The notes under the pieces: generated by a model | The model's input: the letters and a program-made list of their open reading frames with translations, nothing else | Told to the model about the DNA's origin: nothing | The model's database searches: none | Translations under genes and position numbers: made by a program | Assembly: GCA_024696355.1 (NCBI GenBank) | Contig: JAILGV010000186.1 | Location: 1-38,113 of the forward strand | Source of the DNA: Solobacterium sp. | Lineage (GTDB): Bacteria > Bacillota_I > Bacilli_A > Erysipelotrichales > Erysipelotrichaceae | DNA length: 38,113 nucleotides | Direction of reading: 5' to 3' | In this document: positions 14,073-20,879 of the stretch, in pieces | Layout: the number at the start of each line of letters is the position of its first letter | Numbering within the stretch: the first letter of the stretch is position 1

Positions 14073-16414
14073 AAGCAGACTCTCTGACAGATGAGGAAAA
14101 AGCGAAGCTTTTTACCGGTTCGGACAACTGGCATACTTTTTCCGTGCGTGAAAAGGGACTGCGGCCTGTTTCCATGGCGGACGGTCCGCACGGCCTGCGG
14201 ATTGAAACGAAGACCGGTCTCGGATTCAATGAATCGAAGCCCGCTGTATGCTGGCCGACCGCTTCCGCACTCGGCTGTACGTTTGACAGGGAGCTGATCC
14301 GCAGAATCGCGGAAAAGCTGTCGGAAGAATGCCGCAGTGAAAATATCGACCTGCTGCTTGGTCCGGGCATCAATCATAAGCGCAGTCCGCTCTGCGGAAG
14401 AAATTTCGAGTATTATTCCGAAGATCCGTACCTGTCTTCGGAACTCGGCACAGCTTTTGTCAGAGGACTTCAGAAGAACGGAACAGGTGCCTGTGTCAAA
14501 CACTATGTCTGCAATTCAAGAGAAATGGGAAGACTGGTTCAGGACAGTATTATCGATCAGAGAACACTGCACGAGATTTATCTGAGGCAGTTTGACCGTC
14601 TGATCCGGCAGGCGCATCCGGCGGCTGTCATGGCGGCATACAACAGACTGAACGGAATTTACTGCTGTGAGAATGAGCAGCTGCTTTCACATGCAAGAGA
14701 TGAAGGGTTTGACGGCATCTTTATCAGCGACTGGGGAGCGGTCAGCGAACCGGTTGAAAGTCTGAAGGCAGGGCTGAATCTGCAGATGCCCGGCGGTGAT
14801 CACGGCACTTCAAAAAGAATCCTCAAAGCTCTCAGCCGGGGAAAACTCGATCAGGCAGAGATTGATGAAAATGCGGAGCGCATGTGTGAATTTGCGGCCC
14901 GGTTTGAAGATCATCCGGCATCGGCTTTCGACATCGGCGGACACCTTGAAGGATGTCTCGATGCGGCGCTGGAAAGCTGTGTGCTTCTGAAGAATGACGG
15001 TATTCTGCCGATGAAAAATCAGACGGTCGCAGTGATCGGAGAACTTGCCGTGCGTCCCAGATTTCAGGGGACCGGTTCATCCAAAGTAAACAGTATCGTC
15101 AGTGACAATCTGTACGATGAGCTCATTAAAGCAGGATATGAAGCGGAATATGCACAGGGATATCATCTGGATGATCATCTGATTCATCCGAAGCTGATTG
15201 CCGACGCAGTATCCCTGGCAAAGAAAAAAGAACTTGTCATTGTTGCGGCAGGACTGAATGAAGGCGATGAGGCGGAGGGACATGACAGAACCACGATGTC
15301 GCTTCCGCTTGTACAGAATCTTCTGATCAGGGAACTGATCCGCGTCAATCCCAATACTGTCGTGATTCTGCAGGCGGGTGCACCTGTTGCCATGCCGTGG
15401 ATTGAGGAGGCAGGTGCGGTGCTGATGGCATATCTTTCGGGATGCAGAAGCTCGCAGGCACTTGTCAGACTGCTGAGCGGTGCTGTATCGCCGTCCGGAA
15501 AGCTTGCCGAAACATTCCCGCTGAAACTGGAAGATACACCGTGCTTCAGATATTTTGACAACTCGATCCTGCAGACCCAGTACAGGGAATGCATTTATAC
15601 GGGATACCGGTATTACGATACATTTGATATTCCCGTGCTGTTTCCTTTCGGATACGGTCTGTCCTACAGCCGGTTTGAGTATTCCGGCATGGAACTGAAG
15701 GAAGAGGAAAACCGGATCGATGTTTCACTGACAGTGACCAATACCGGTGAATACAGGGCAAGGGAGATTGTGGAGATCTATGCATCCATGCCGGAATCTA
15801 AAATCGCCAGGGCGAAAAAGGAACTGGCCGGGTTTGAAAGCGTCATGCTGGAACCCGGAGAAAGCAGGCGGGTCACGATACCGGTGCTGAAGGAAGACCT
15901 GAAGTATTATGACGTGAATGCCGGCTGCCGGCTTCTTGAAAAGGGAACATATCTGATCCGTGCCGCAGCGTCTGTCAGCGACATCAGGCTTCAGGCTGAG
16001 ATCACACTGGACGGAACAGAAAACCCGTACAGTCCGTTTGCGGTTGAATTCATGAAATGGAAAAACGGCACCGTTCTGATCGACGATGAAACATATGTCA
16101 GGATTCTGGGAAATGATCTGCCGGAGGAACGTCAGCCGCTGCCGTTTACAAAAGATACAACACTCGGCGAACTGAAGGCCACCAGGGCCGGCCGTCTGGT
16201 TCATCATGCGGTCAGCCGTTATATCAGAAAATCACCCGTCAGGGATGTACGTGATTCAACTGTCTTTGAGTCGCCGCTCCGCCTGGCACTGATGGCCTGG
16301 AGAGGATTTACATGGGATACGGTCGATGAAATGGCTGAGATTCTGAACGGAAGACTGCACAGAATCTTCAGATTTGTCAGGACACTTGACCACAGGAGGA
16401 ACAGGAAAAAATGA
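14069..16414 (+). CDS. Family 3 glycoside hydrolase (beta-glucosidase-like)
   Basis: A 781-residue cytosolic enzyme without a signal peptide. It has the GH3 N-terminal barrel (ADGPHGLR near 35, LLGPGINHKRSPLCGRNFEYYSEDP split across 94-120, VKHYVCN near 143) with the catalytic Asp in FISDWGA (D221). The C-terminal sandwich (VIGELAVRPRFQGTGSSKVN near 320) and a fibronectin-like domain (LTVTNTGEYRAREIVEIY near 555) follow. Family members hydrolyse beta-linked glucose, xylose or related sugars. It overlaps both flanking genes by 4 nt, so the glycosyltransferase, this enzyme and the HD protein are co-translated. Confidence 0.94.
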   Translation: MKADSLTDEEKAKLFTGSDNWHTFSVREKGLRPVSMADGPHGLRIETKTGLGFNESKPAVCWPTASALGCTFDRELIRRIAEKLSEECRSENIDLLLGPGINHKRSPLCGRNFEYYSEDPYLSSELGTAFVRGLQKNGTGACVKHYVCNSREMGRLVQDSIIDQRTLHEIYLRQFDRLIRQAHPAAVMAAYNRLNGIYCCENEQLLSHARDEGFDGIFISDWGAVSEPVESLKAGLNLQMPGGDHGTSKRILKALSRGKLDQAEIDENAERMCEFAARFEDHPASAFDIGGHLEGCLDAALESCVLLKNDGILPMKNQTVAVIGELAVRPRFQGTGSSKVNSIVSDNLYDELIKAGYEAEYAQGYHLDDHLIHPKLIADAVSLAKKKELVIVAAGLNEGDEAEGHDRTTMSLPLVQNLLIRELIRVNPNTVVILQAGAPVAMPWIEEAGAVLMAYLSGCRSSQALVRLLSGAVSPSGKLAETFPLKLEDTPCFRYFDNSILQTQYRECIYTGYRYYDTFDIPVLFPFGYGLSYSRFEYSGMELKEEENRIDVSLTVTNTGEYRAREIVEIYASMPESKIARAKKELAGFESVMLEPGESRRVTIPVLKEDLKYYDVNAGCRLLEKGTYLIRAAASVSDIRLQAEITLDGTENPYSPFAVEFMKWKNGTVLIDDETYVRILGNDLPEERQPLPFTKDTTLGELKATRAGRLVHHAVSRYIRKSPVRDVRDSTVFESPLRLALMAWRGFTWDTVDEMAEILNGRLHRIFRFVRTLDHRRNRKK

Positions 16415-16857
16415 TCTATACGGAACTGACATCAAAAGCAGCGAAGCTGATGTTTGAAAAACACAGGGAACAGACGGACAAAAGCGGTCTTCCGTATGTC
16501 TTTCATCCGTGGCATGTTGCGGAATCCATGACGAATGAATACGAGACCTGTGCAGCGCTTCTGCATGACGTTCTCGAGGATACCGATACCACGGCTGAGG
16601 ATCTTCTGAAGGAGGGATTCCCGCAGGAGGTTGTGGATGCGCTTGTGCTTCTTAAGCATGACGAAGGGCTCAGCTATGACGAATATATTAAAAGAATGGC
16701 CGGAAATCCGATATGCCGTGCCGTGAAGCTGTCGGACCTGCGGCATAATGCGGATCTGACCCGGCTTGCAGCGGTTACCGAAAAAGACCTCAGGCGAAGG
16801 GAAAAATACCTGAAATATATTGATTTTCTTACCGGAAAGGAAGACTGCGGCGGTTAA
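16411..16857 (+). CDS. HD-domain hydrolase of the small alarmone hydrolase (SpoT/MESH1-like) type
   Basis: A 148-residue HD protein with ligands H32 (FHPWHVA), H52-D53 (LLHDVLEDT) and D109 (KLSDLRHN). The HDVLED string matches the (p)ppGpp hydrolase half of RelA/SpoT proteins, and no synthetase domain is present, as in small alarmone hydrolases. It may hydrolyse (p)ppGpp or another nucleotide in the cytosol using Mn2+. Coupling to a glycosyltransferase and GH3 enzyme by a 4-nt overlap is not an obvious pairing. An AGGAGG site lies upstream. Confidence 0.85.
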   Translation: MIYTELTSKAAKLMFEKHREQTDKSGLPYVFHPWHVAESMTNEYETCAALLHDVLEDTDTTAEDLLKEGFPQEVVDALVLLKHDEGLSYDEYIKRMAGNPICRAVKLSDLRHNADLTRLAAVTEKDLRRREKYLKYIDFLTGKEDCGG

Positions 16858-16925
16858 GGGAACATCATGACTGCCCGGCGTGCCATCCGTCAGTTTAAGA
16901 AATGCATAAAGCAGAAGGAGAGATT

Positions 16926-17558
16926 ATGGACAGCTATCAGATGGAATACAAGTGCCCGTCATGCGGGAAAAAGCATTATATGACTGCGTGGTCTGCAGTA
17001 AATGTCGGAACTCATCCCGAACTGAAGGAGAAGGTGCTGGATACGTCTCTGTTTGAGTTTCAGTGTCCGCACTGCGGATATACGTCGGGCATCCTGTATG
17101 ACTGCCTGTACCATGATCCCGAAAGGAAGATCATGATTGTGCTTACCGGCCAAGAGACGGAGAATGCCTTTGAAAATCAAGGAGACATAAGTCAGAGCAG
17201 ATACCGGCTGCGCACGGTTCATCTGCCGAATGAACTTGTGGAGAAAATTCTGATTTTTGAAAGCGGACTTGATGACCGGGCCGTTGAAATAATGAAGCTG
17301 TCGGTGAAAATATCACTGATGACGGATCATGAGGATCTTGATGTCAGAAATCTTTATTTTTCCGTAAATGATTCCGGATACGGATTTGTTGTGGAAACCG
17401 ATGAGGGATTTGTCGGAGAAGTGCCGGCTGATGAAAGCGTGTACCGTGAAATTGAACGGAATATGCTGAAGAAAATGAATATCATGCAGGCGGAACAGAC
17501 ACTGATCAATGAAGACTGGGCAGTGAACTTCATAAAGACCACGGAAAGGATGAATTAA
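16926..17558 (+). CDS. CpXC zinc-ribbon domain protein
   Basis: A 210-residue protein with two zinc-binding knuckles, C10-P-S-C13 and C47-P-H-C50, followed by a mixed alpha/beta region. This pattern defines the CpXC domain found in Firmicutes, whose function is unknown. The ATG at 16926 is preferred over the ATG at 16902 because AAGGAGA is at normal distance. It lies 69 nt after the HD gene without a terminator between them and may be read from the same transcript. Confidence 0.85.
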   Translation: MDSYQMEYKCPSCGKKHYMTAWSAVNVGTHPELKEKVLDTSLFEFQCPHCGYTSGILYDCLYHDPERKIMIVLTGQETENAFENQGDISQSRYRLRTVHLPNELVEKILIFESGLDDRAVEIMKLSVKISLMTDHEDLDVRNLYFSVNDSGYGFVVETDEGFVGEVPADESVYREIERNMLKKMNIMQAEQTLINEDWAVNFIKTTERMN

Positions 17559-17590
17559 AAACAGACAGCTGCGGGAAACCGGTTTCTGTC

Positions 17591-17599
17591 TGATATGAT
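17591..17599 (+). promoter_or_regulatory. Extended -10 for the transglutaminase-like gene
   Basis: TG-A-TATGAT ends 7 nt before the ATG at 17607, so transcription could start at or next to that codon. No ribosome site is present. Confidence 0.4.
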
Positions 17600-17606
17600 A
17601 TTGACG

Positions 17607-18641
17607 ATGAAAAAGATTCTGCGCATTTTACTGCCGGTTCTGGTTCCGGCGCTGATTGTATGCGGGTTATACCGCTTCAATGAAGATGCACGCTCCTTTA
17701 TGCAGGATACGCTGTATGATCTTAAGATCATTGTATCCGGCACAAAAGAGATTATTTCCGATGCTTCCCAGTCACTTTACCAGATGGTATCCGAAGGGGC
17801 TATGATCTCCGACGATGAGGCTGAAAGCCTTCAGGCATCAGAACTGAGAGGGGAAGAACTGGAGTTTGACGAGCTTTACTGCATCTGTTACGGCATGCTG
17901 AATGATGTGCAGAAGTCATTTTACAAACAGCTGTATGCAAATATCACTGCCATGAACAGCGATGTTGTGCCGTATATGGATATTCCCGATGAAGAGGCGG
18001 TGGATACCGTCATGGCGGTATTCAATGATCATCCGGAACTGTTCTGGCTGGATACATCATTTACCTACCGTTATACCCGGGATCATCTGTGTGCCGAGAT
18101 TGTTCTGACCTTCTATACACTCAGTGAACACGCAGATGAATACAGGGAGAAGTTTGAAGCGGCCGCGGATGAAATCATTGCCGGAGCTCAGCTTCTCGAA
18201 ACGGATTTTGAAAAGGAAAAATATGTGCATGACGCCGTTATTGACCTGGCCGAATATGATCTGGAGGCTTCTTTCAGCCAGAGCGCGTTCAGTGCCCTGG
18301 TCAATCACAAAACGGTCTGCGCCGGATATGCAAAGGCATTTCAGTATATTATGAACAGACTTTCGGTTCCCTGTTATTATGCGGCAGGCACCGCAGAGGA
18401 GGATCATGCATGGAATATCGTCATGCTGGAAGGCGAGTACTATAACGTCGATCTGACATGGGATGACTGTGAGGAAGGAAGATATGATTTCTTCAACGTT
18501 CCGGACAGGATATTTGAACTGACGCATGAAAGGACGGGCATGTCCGTGAATCTGCCGAAATGCAGGGGAGAAAAATATGCCGGAAAGGGAGCTTCGGAAG
18601 CACCCGGGCATATCCGCAGGGAACATGAGGATGAATCATAA
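17607..18641 (+). CDS. Membrane-anchored transglutaminase-like protein
   Basis: A 344-residue protein with an N-terminal membrane anchor or signal (MKKILRILLPVLVPALIVCGLY) and an extracellular domain. The C-terminal half has a transglutaminase-like Cys-His-Asp triad: C238 in KTVCAGYAKAFQYI, H267 in EDHAWNIVML and D282 in YYNVDLTWDD. Such domains act as peptidases or crosslinkers at the cell surface. ATG 17607 is chosen because the extended -10 at 17591-17599 predicts a start at that base; ATG 17595 lies inside the -10 element. The mRNA is therefore likely leaderless. A hairpin without a T tract (18644-18663) follows the stop. Confidence 0.82.
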   Translation: MKKILRILLPVLVPALIVCGLYRFNEDARSFMQDTLYDLKIIVSGTKEIISDASQSLYQMVSEGAMISDDEAESLQASELRGEELEFDELYCICYGMLNDVQKSFYKQLYANITAMNSDVVPYMDIPDEEAVDTVMAVFNDHPELFWLDTSFTYRYTRDHLCAEIVLTFYTLSEHADEYREKFEAAADEIIAGAQLLETDFEKEKYVHDAVIDLAEYDLEASFSQSAFSALVNHKTVCAGYAKAFQYIMNRLSVPCYYAAGTAEEDHAWNIVMLEGEYYNVDLTWDDCEEGRYDFFNVPDRIFELTHERTGMSVNLPKCRGEKYAGKGASEAPGHIRREHEDES

Positions 18642-18643
18642 AA

Positions 18644-18663
18644 TGCTCCGGCAGACCGGAGCA
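18644..18663 (+). other. 8-bp hairpin without T tract between two genes
   Basis: TGCTCCGG and CCGGAGCA pair around a CAGA loop, immediately before the AAAGGAG ribosome site of the next gene. It lacks a terminator tail and may affect mRNA stability or translation. Confidence 0.5.
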
Positions 18664-18677
18664 CGGAAAGGAGTTTT

Positions 18678-18944
18678 ATGTACAGAAGGGTATGTATCTA
18701 TACGCTGAAAGACGGTGATGAACTGGAAGCTGCGCTGGACTGCATCGGAAGATGGGTGTCGGAAAGCCAGACGGTCAGGGCATATGAGACCGGATTCGAC
18801 ATGGATGCCGGCACAGTCTGCCTGATTATGGATTTTGATACGGCAGCCGACTGCAGCGGCTTTTCATGCAGCAAGGAATACATCAACCTGAAATATGAAA
18901 TGCCTGACGCCGATATTACGGAAACCGCCTATCAGAGGCCGTAA
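18678..18944 (+). CDS. Small hypothetical protein, 88 residues
   Basis: I do not recognise a family with certainty. The start MYRRVCIYTLKDGDELEAALDCIGRWV has the strand-helix order of small ferredoxin-fold (Dabb-like) proteins, but that is only a fold guess. The sequence is acidic, with five cysteines. AAAGGAG lies 6 nt before the ATG. Its stop codon is separated by one base from the stop of the converging GH13 gene, and no terminator lies between them. Confidence 0.6.
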   Translation: MYRRVCIYTLKDGDELEAALDCIGRWVSESQTVRAYETGFDMDAGTVCLIMDFDTAADCSGFSCSKEYINLKYEMPDADITETAYQRP

Positions 18945-18945
18945 C

Positions 18946-20256
18946 TCAGTCCCAGGAACTGTAGATGAACTTTGCGGATTTAGCATCCAGATCAATGCCG
19001 CTGCGCAGACTGACAGCGGTTTTTTTAATGAGATCTATGCCGTCCGTCACTTCGGCATTGAAGTCCATATGACAGGGACTGTCATCGATGTTGATGCAGA
19101 ATGTCAGCTGTCCTTTTGAATCTCTTCTGCGGAAGGCGAGCTGTTTGTTCCGGATGTAAAGCTGAACATAATCACCGTCTGTGAACACATGATAGAAGCG
19201 CCTGATTTCATTCATCTGTGCGATGCAGTCACACAGGCTGTTCCACTCCGGACCTTCAAAACACGGACGCAGGGGACGGTCCGACCATTTTGTCCGTTTT
19301 CCTTTTGCGCCCCATTCACTGCCGTAGTAAATGCAGGGGATACCGGGCATGGCACAGATCATGGCATAGACCAGCGGAAGATCGCGGGGGTCTTCGAGCA
19401 CAGAGGCAATTCTGTCAACGTCGTGATTGTCCGCAAAGGAAAGCAGATGCTTTCCCGTATAAAGACACCAGGGATCACGGCCGAACTGCCGGTTGAGGGA
19501 ATAGCCGATCTCAAACATGTTTTTTGAATTCATGCTTGAGAAAAGACCCTTGCGGCATTCATAGTTTGTGACACTGTCAAGTTTGTCATCGCCGAGAATG
19601 GCGTTGTAGTCACCGCCGATCATTTCACCGAGCAGGAAGAAATCCGGCTCATGACGTTTTGTGTAGTCATGAAGCTCCCGGATAAAGTCTCTGTCCAGGC
19701 AGTAGGCAACATCCAGCCGCAGTCCGTCAATTCCGAACTCTGCCACCCATTGGTCAATTCTTTCAAACAGCCAGCGCCTGACCGCCGGATTCTGAAGATT
19801 GAGCTTCACAAGTTCCCGGTGGCCTTCCCAGTCGGCATAGGAAAATCCGTCACTGTTCCGGTTGTTTGCAAAATCAATATAAAACCAGTCTTTGTAGGGA
19901 CTGTCCCATTTGCGCTCAAGAACATCTCTGAAGAAGGTGAATCCCCGGCCGACATGGTTGAAAACACCGTCAAGAATTACCTTGATGCCGTTGTCATGAA
20001 GAGCATCGCAGACAGCGGCGAAGTCCTGATTGGTGCCGAGCCTGCAGTCTGTTTTCGCATAGTCTCTTGTATCATATCCGTGTCTGTCGCTTTCAAATAC
20101 GGGATTGAAAAGAACAGCAGTGATCCCGAGCTTTTTGAAATGCGGAATCCAGTCTTTGACCTTCAGAATTCTTGATACGGTGATTCCGTCATTTTCAGGC
20201 GGTGCACCGCAGAACCCCAGCGGATAGATCTGGTAGATAATCTGATTGAATTCCAT
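18946..20256 (-). CDS. GH13 alpha-amylase family glycosidase (cyclomaltodextrinase/neopullulanase-like)
   Basis: A 436-residue cytosolic amylase barrel. Conserved regions are DGVFNHVGRGF (region I, residue 96), GLRLDVAYC with nucleophile D182, FFLLGEM with acid/base E211 and FADNHDVDRI with D279. The lack of a signal peptide points to intracellular breakdown of maltodextrins or glycogen fragments. The protein is shorter than neopullulanases with an N-terminal carbohydrate module and matches barrel-only enzymes. An AAAGGGG site precedes the ATG. A TATAAT (minus strand, 20307-20312) and a small GC hairpin (20281-20294) lie in the leader. Confidence 0.93.
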   Translation of the reverse strand: MEFNQIIYQIYPLGFCGAPPENDGITVSRILKVKDWIPHFKKLGITAVLFNPVFESDRHGYDTRDYAKTDCRLGTNQDFAAVCDALHDNGIKVILDGVFNHVGRGFTFFRDVLERKWDSPYKDWFYIDFANNRNSDGFSYADWEGHRELVKLNLQNPAVRRWLFERIDQWVAEFGIDGLRLDVAYCLDRDFIRELHDYTKRHEPDFFLLGEMIGGDYNAILGDDKLDSVTNYECRKGLFSSMNSKNMFEIGYSLNRQFGRDPWCLYTGKHLLSFADNHDVDRIASVLEDPRDLPLVYAMICAMPGIPCIYYGSEWGAKGKRTKWSDRPLRPCFEGPEWNSLCDCIAQMNEIRRFYHVFTDGDYVQLYIRNKQLAFRRRDSKGQLTFCINIDDSPCHMDFNAEVTDGIDLIKKTAVSLRSGIDLDAKSAKFIYSSWD

Positions 20257-20280
20257 GTTTTTCCCCTTTAAAAGAAAATT

Positions 20281-20294
20281 GCCCGTTTCCGGGC
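20281..20294 (-). promoter_or_regulatory. Small GC hairpin in the GH13 leader
   Basis: On the minus strand GCCCG-GAAA-CGGGC is followed by AATTTTCTTTT and then the ribosome site. The stem is only 5 bp, so this could be a weak attenuator or just a leader hairpin. Confidence 0.3.
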
Positions 20295-20306
20295 CCCAAC
20301 ATATTC

Positions 20307-20312
20307 ATTATA
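20307..20312 (-). promoter_or_regulatory. -10 box TATAAT for the GH13 gene
   Basis: A perfect TATAAT on the minus strand about 50 nt upstream of the ATG. No good -35 is seen. Confidence 0.5.
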
Positions 20313-20338
20313 GTAGATATAAAAATAAAATAACAGAC

Positions 20339-20366
20339 TGTTCAGCAAGTTTATTAATGCTATATT
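20339..20366 (+). promoter_or_regulatory. Promoter of the candidate structured RNA
   Basis: TATATT (20361-20366) is preceded by TG at the extended -10 position. TGTTCA (20339-20344) at 16 bp spacing is a poor -35. Confidence 0.45.
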
Positions 20367-20416
20367 GAAAGTGCAAAGAGGAAGTAAAACTCCATAAGCA
20401 AAGGAGGTTACTTATT

Positions 20417-20443
20417 ATGAAGAAGGTACTTCTCGAATATTAA
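20417..20443 (+). CDS. Possible 8-codon ORF in the 5' part of the candidate RNA
   Basis: ATG followed by seven codons and TAA (MKKVLLEY). It is preceded by AAGGAGG at a 9-nt distance, the strongest ribosome site nearby. An upstream CTCC (20390-20393) could pair with the GGAG of that site. It could encode a leader or signal peptide, or simply tether ribosomes to the RNA. No known peptide is recognised. Confidence 0.25.
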   Translation: MKKVLLEY

Positions 20444-20753
20444 TACCGGTTCTTCGAAATAATTGCAGAAATATTTCGGAGGACCGAAATAGAAAAATCT
20501 GTTGAATGCAAAAAATAAATGATTAGATGTAAATAAATAAAGTAATTGCAGTAAAACAGATAAAAGAAAAAAGCAATGAAAGGCAGAAAGTGAAAGTCTG
20601 CATGAGGGTGGACCAATGGACAGATTTCACAGCATCACCAAAAACTGAATAAAAAAACAAAGCGGTGAAAACCGCAGAATAAAAGGAACCAATTCCTGAT
20701 CGTGCAGTGGTGAAAGCACTGTTACGTGAAACATACTTATTTGATAAGTTAAT

Positions 20754-20819
20754 AAAAGGATTCCCCAAAGACAGCCGGACGACGATGAGAAACAGCAGGG
20801 CTGTACGGAATCCTTTTTT
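20754..20819 (+). terminator. Large two-tier terminator ending the candidate RNA
   Basis: AAAAGGATTCC (20754-20764) pairs with GGAATCCTTTT (20807-20817). An inner stem ACAGCC/GGCTGT (20771-20776 and 20799-20804) sits on top, and the T run reaches 20819. Confidence 0.8.
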
Positions 20820-20853
20820 AATGCGTTCGGAAGGAATCATATCTGTTTTGAGG

Positions 20854-20859
20854 TATAAT
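20854..20859 (+). promoter_or_regulatory. -10 box TATAAT for aminopeptidase P
   Basis: A perfect TATAAT lies after the terminator and 20 nt before the ATG, with the GGAGGT ribosome site in between. The -35 is not recognisable. Confidence 0.5.
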
Positions 20860-20879
20860 GGCGCTTGGAGGTCATTGCC

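Larger units (their letters stand above)
20373..20819 (+). ncRNA. Candidate structured RNA of about 450 nt, family not recognised
   Basis: About 620 nt between the GH13 gene and aminopeptidase P hold no convincing protein gene. The part from about 20373 to 20819 has an extended -10 in front and a strong terminator at its end. It contains several perfect hairpins: ATTTCGG/CCGAAAT with an AGGA loop (20473-20490), GCAGA/TCTGC (20583-20601), GCGGT-GAAA-ACCGC (20662-20675), AGGAA-CCAA-TTCCT (20684-20697), CAGTG/CACTG (20705-20721) and ACTTAT-TTG-ATAAGT (20735-20749), joined by A-rich linkers. The RNase P GAGGAAAGTCC motif and tmRNA ends are absent. A separate -10 for the next gene lies after the terminator, so this looks like its own transcript rather than a leader. 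Confidence 0.5.

Noticed and set aside
20605-20614. AGGGTGGACC, resembling the T-box sequence AGGGTGGNACC
   Set aside because: One base is missing, no specifier stem I was recognised, the terminator is 140 nt away, and a separate -10 for aminopeptidase P lies after the terminator.
20373-20819. RNase P RNA or tmRNA as identity of the candidate RNA
   Set aside because: The invariant RNase P core (GAGGAAAGTCC) and the tmRNA tRNA-like ends and tag codons are not present.
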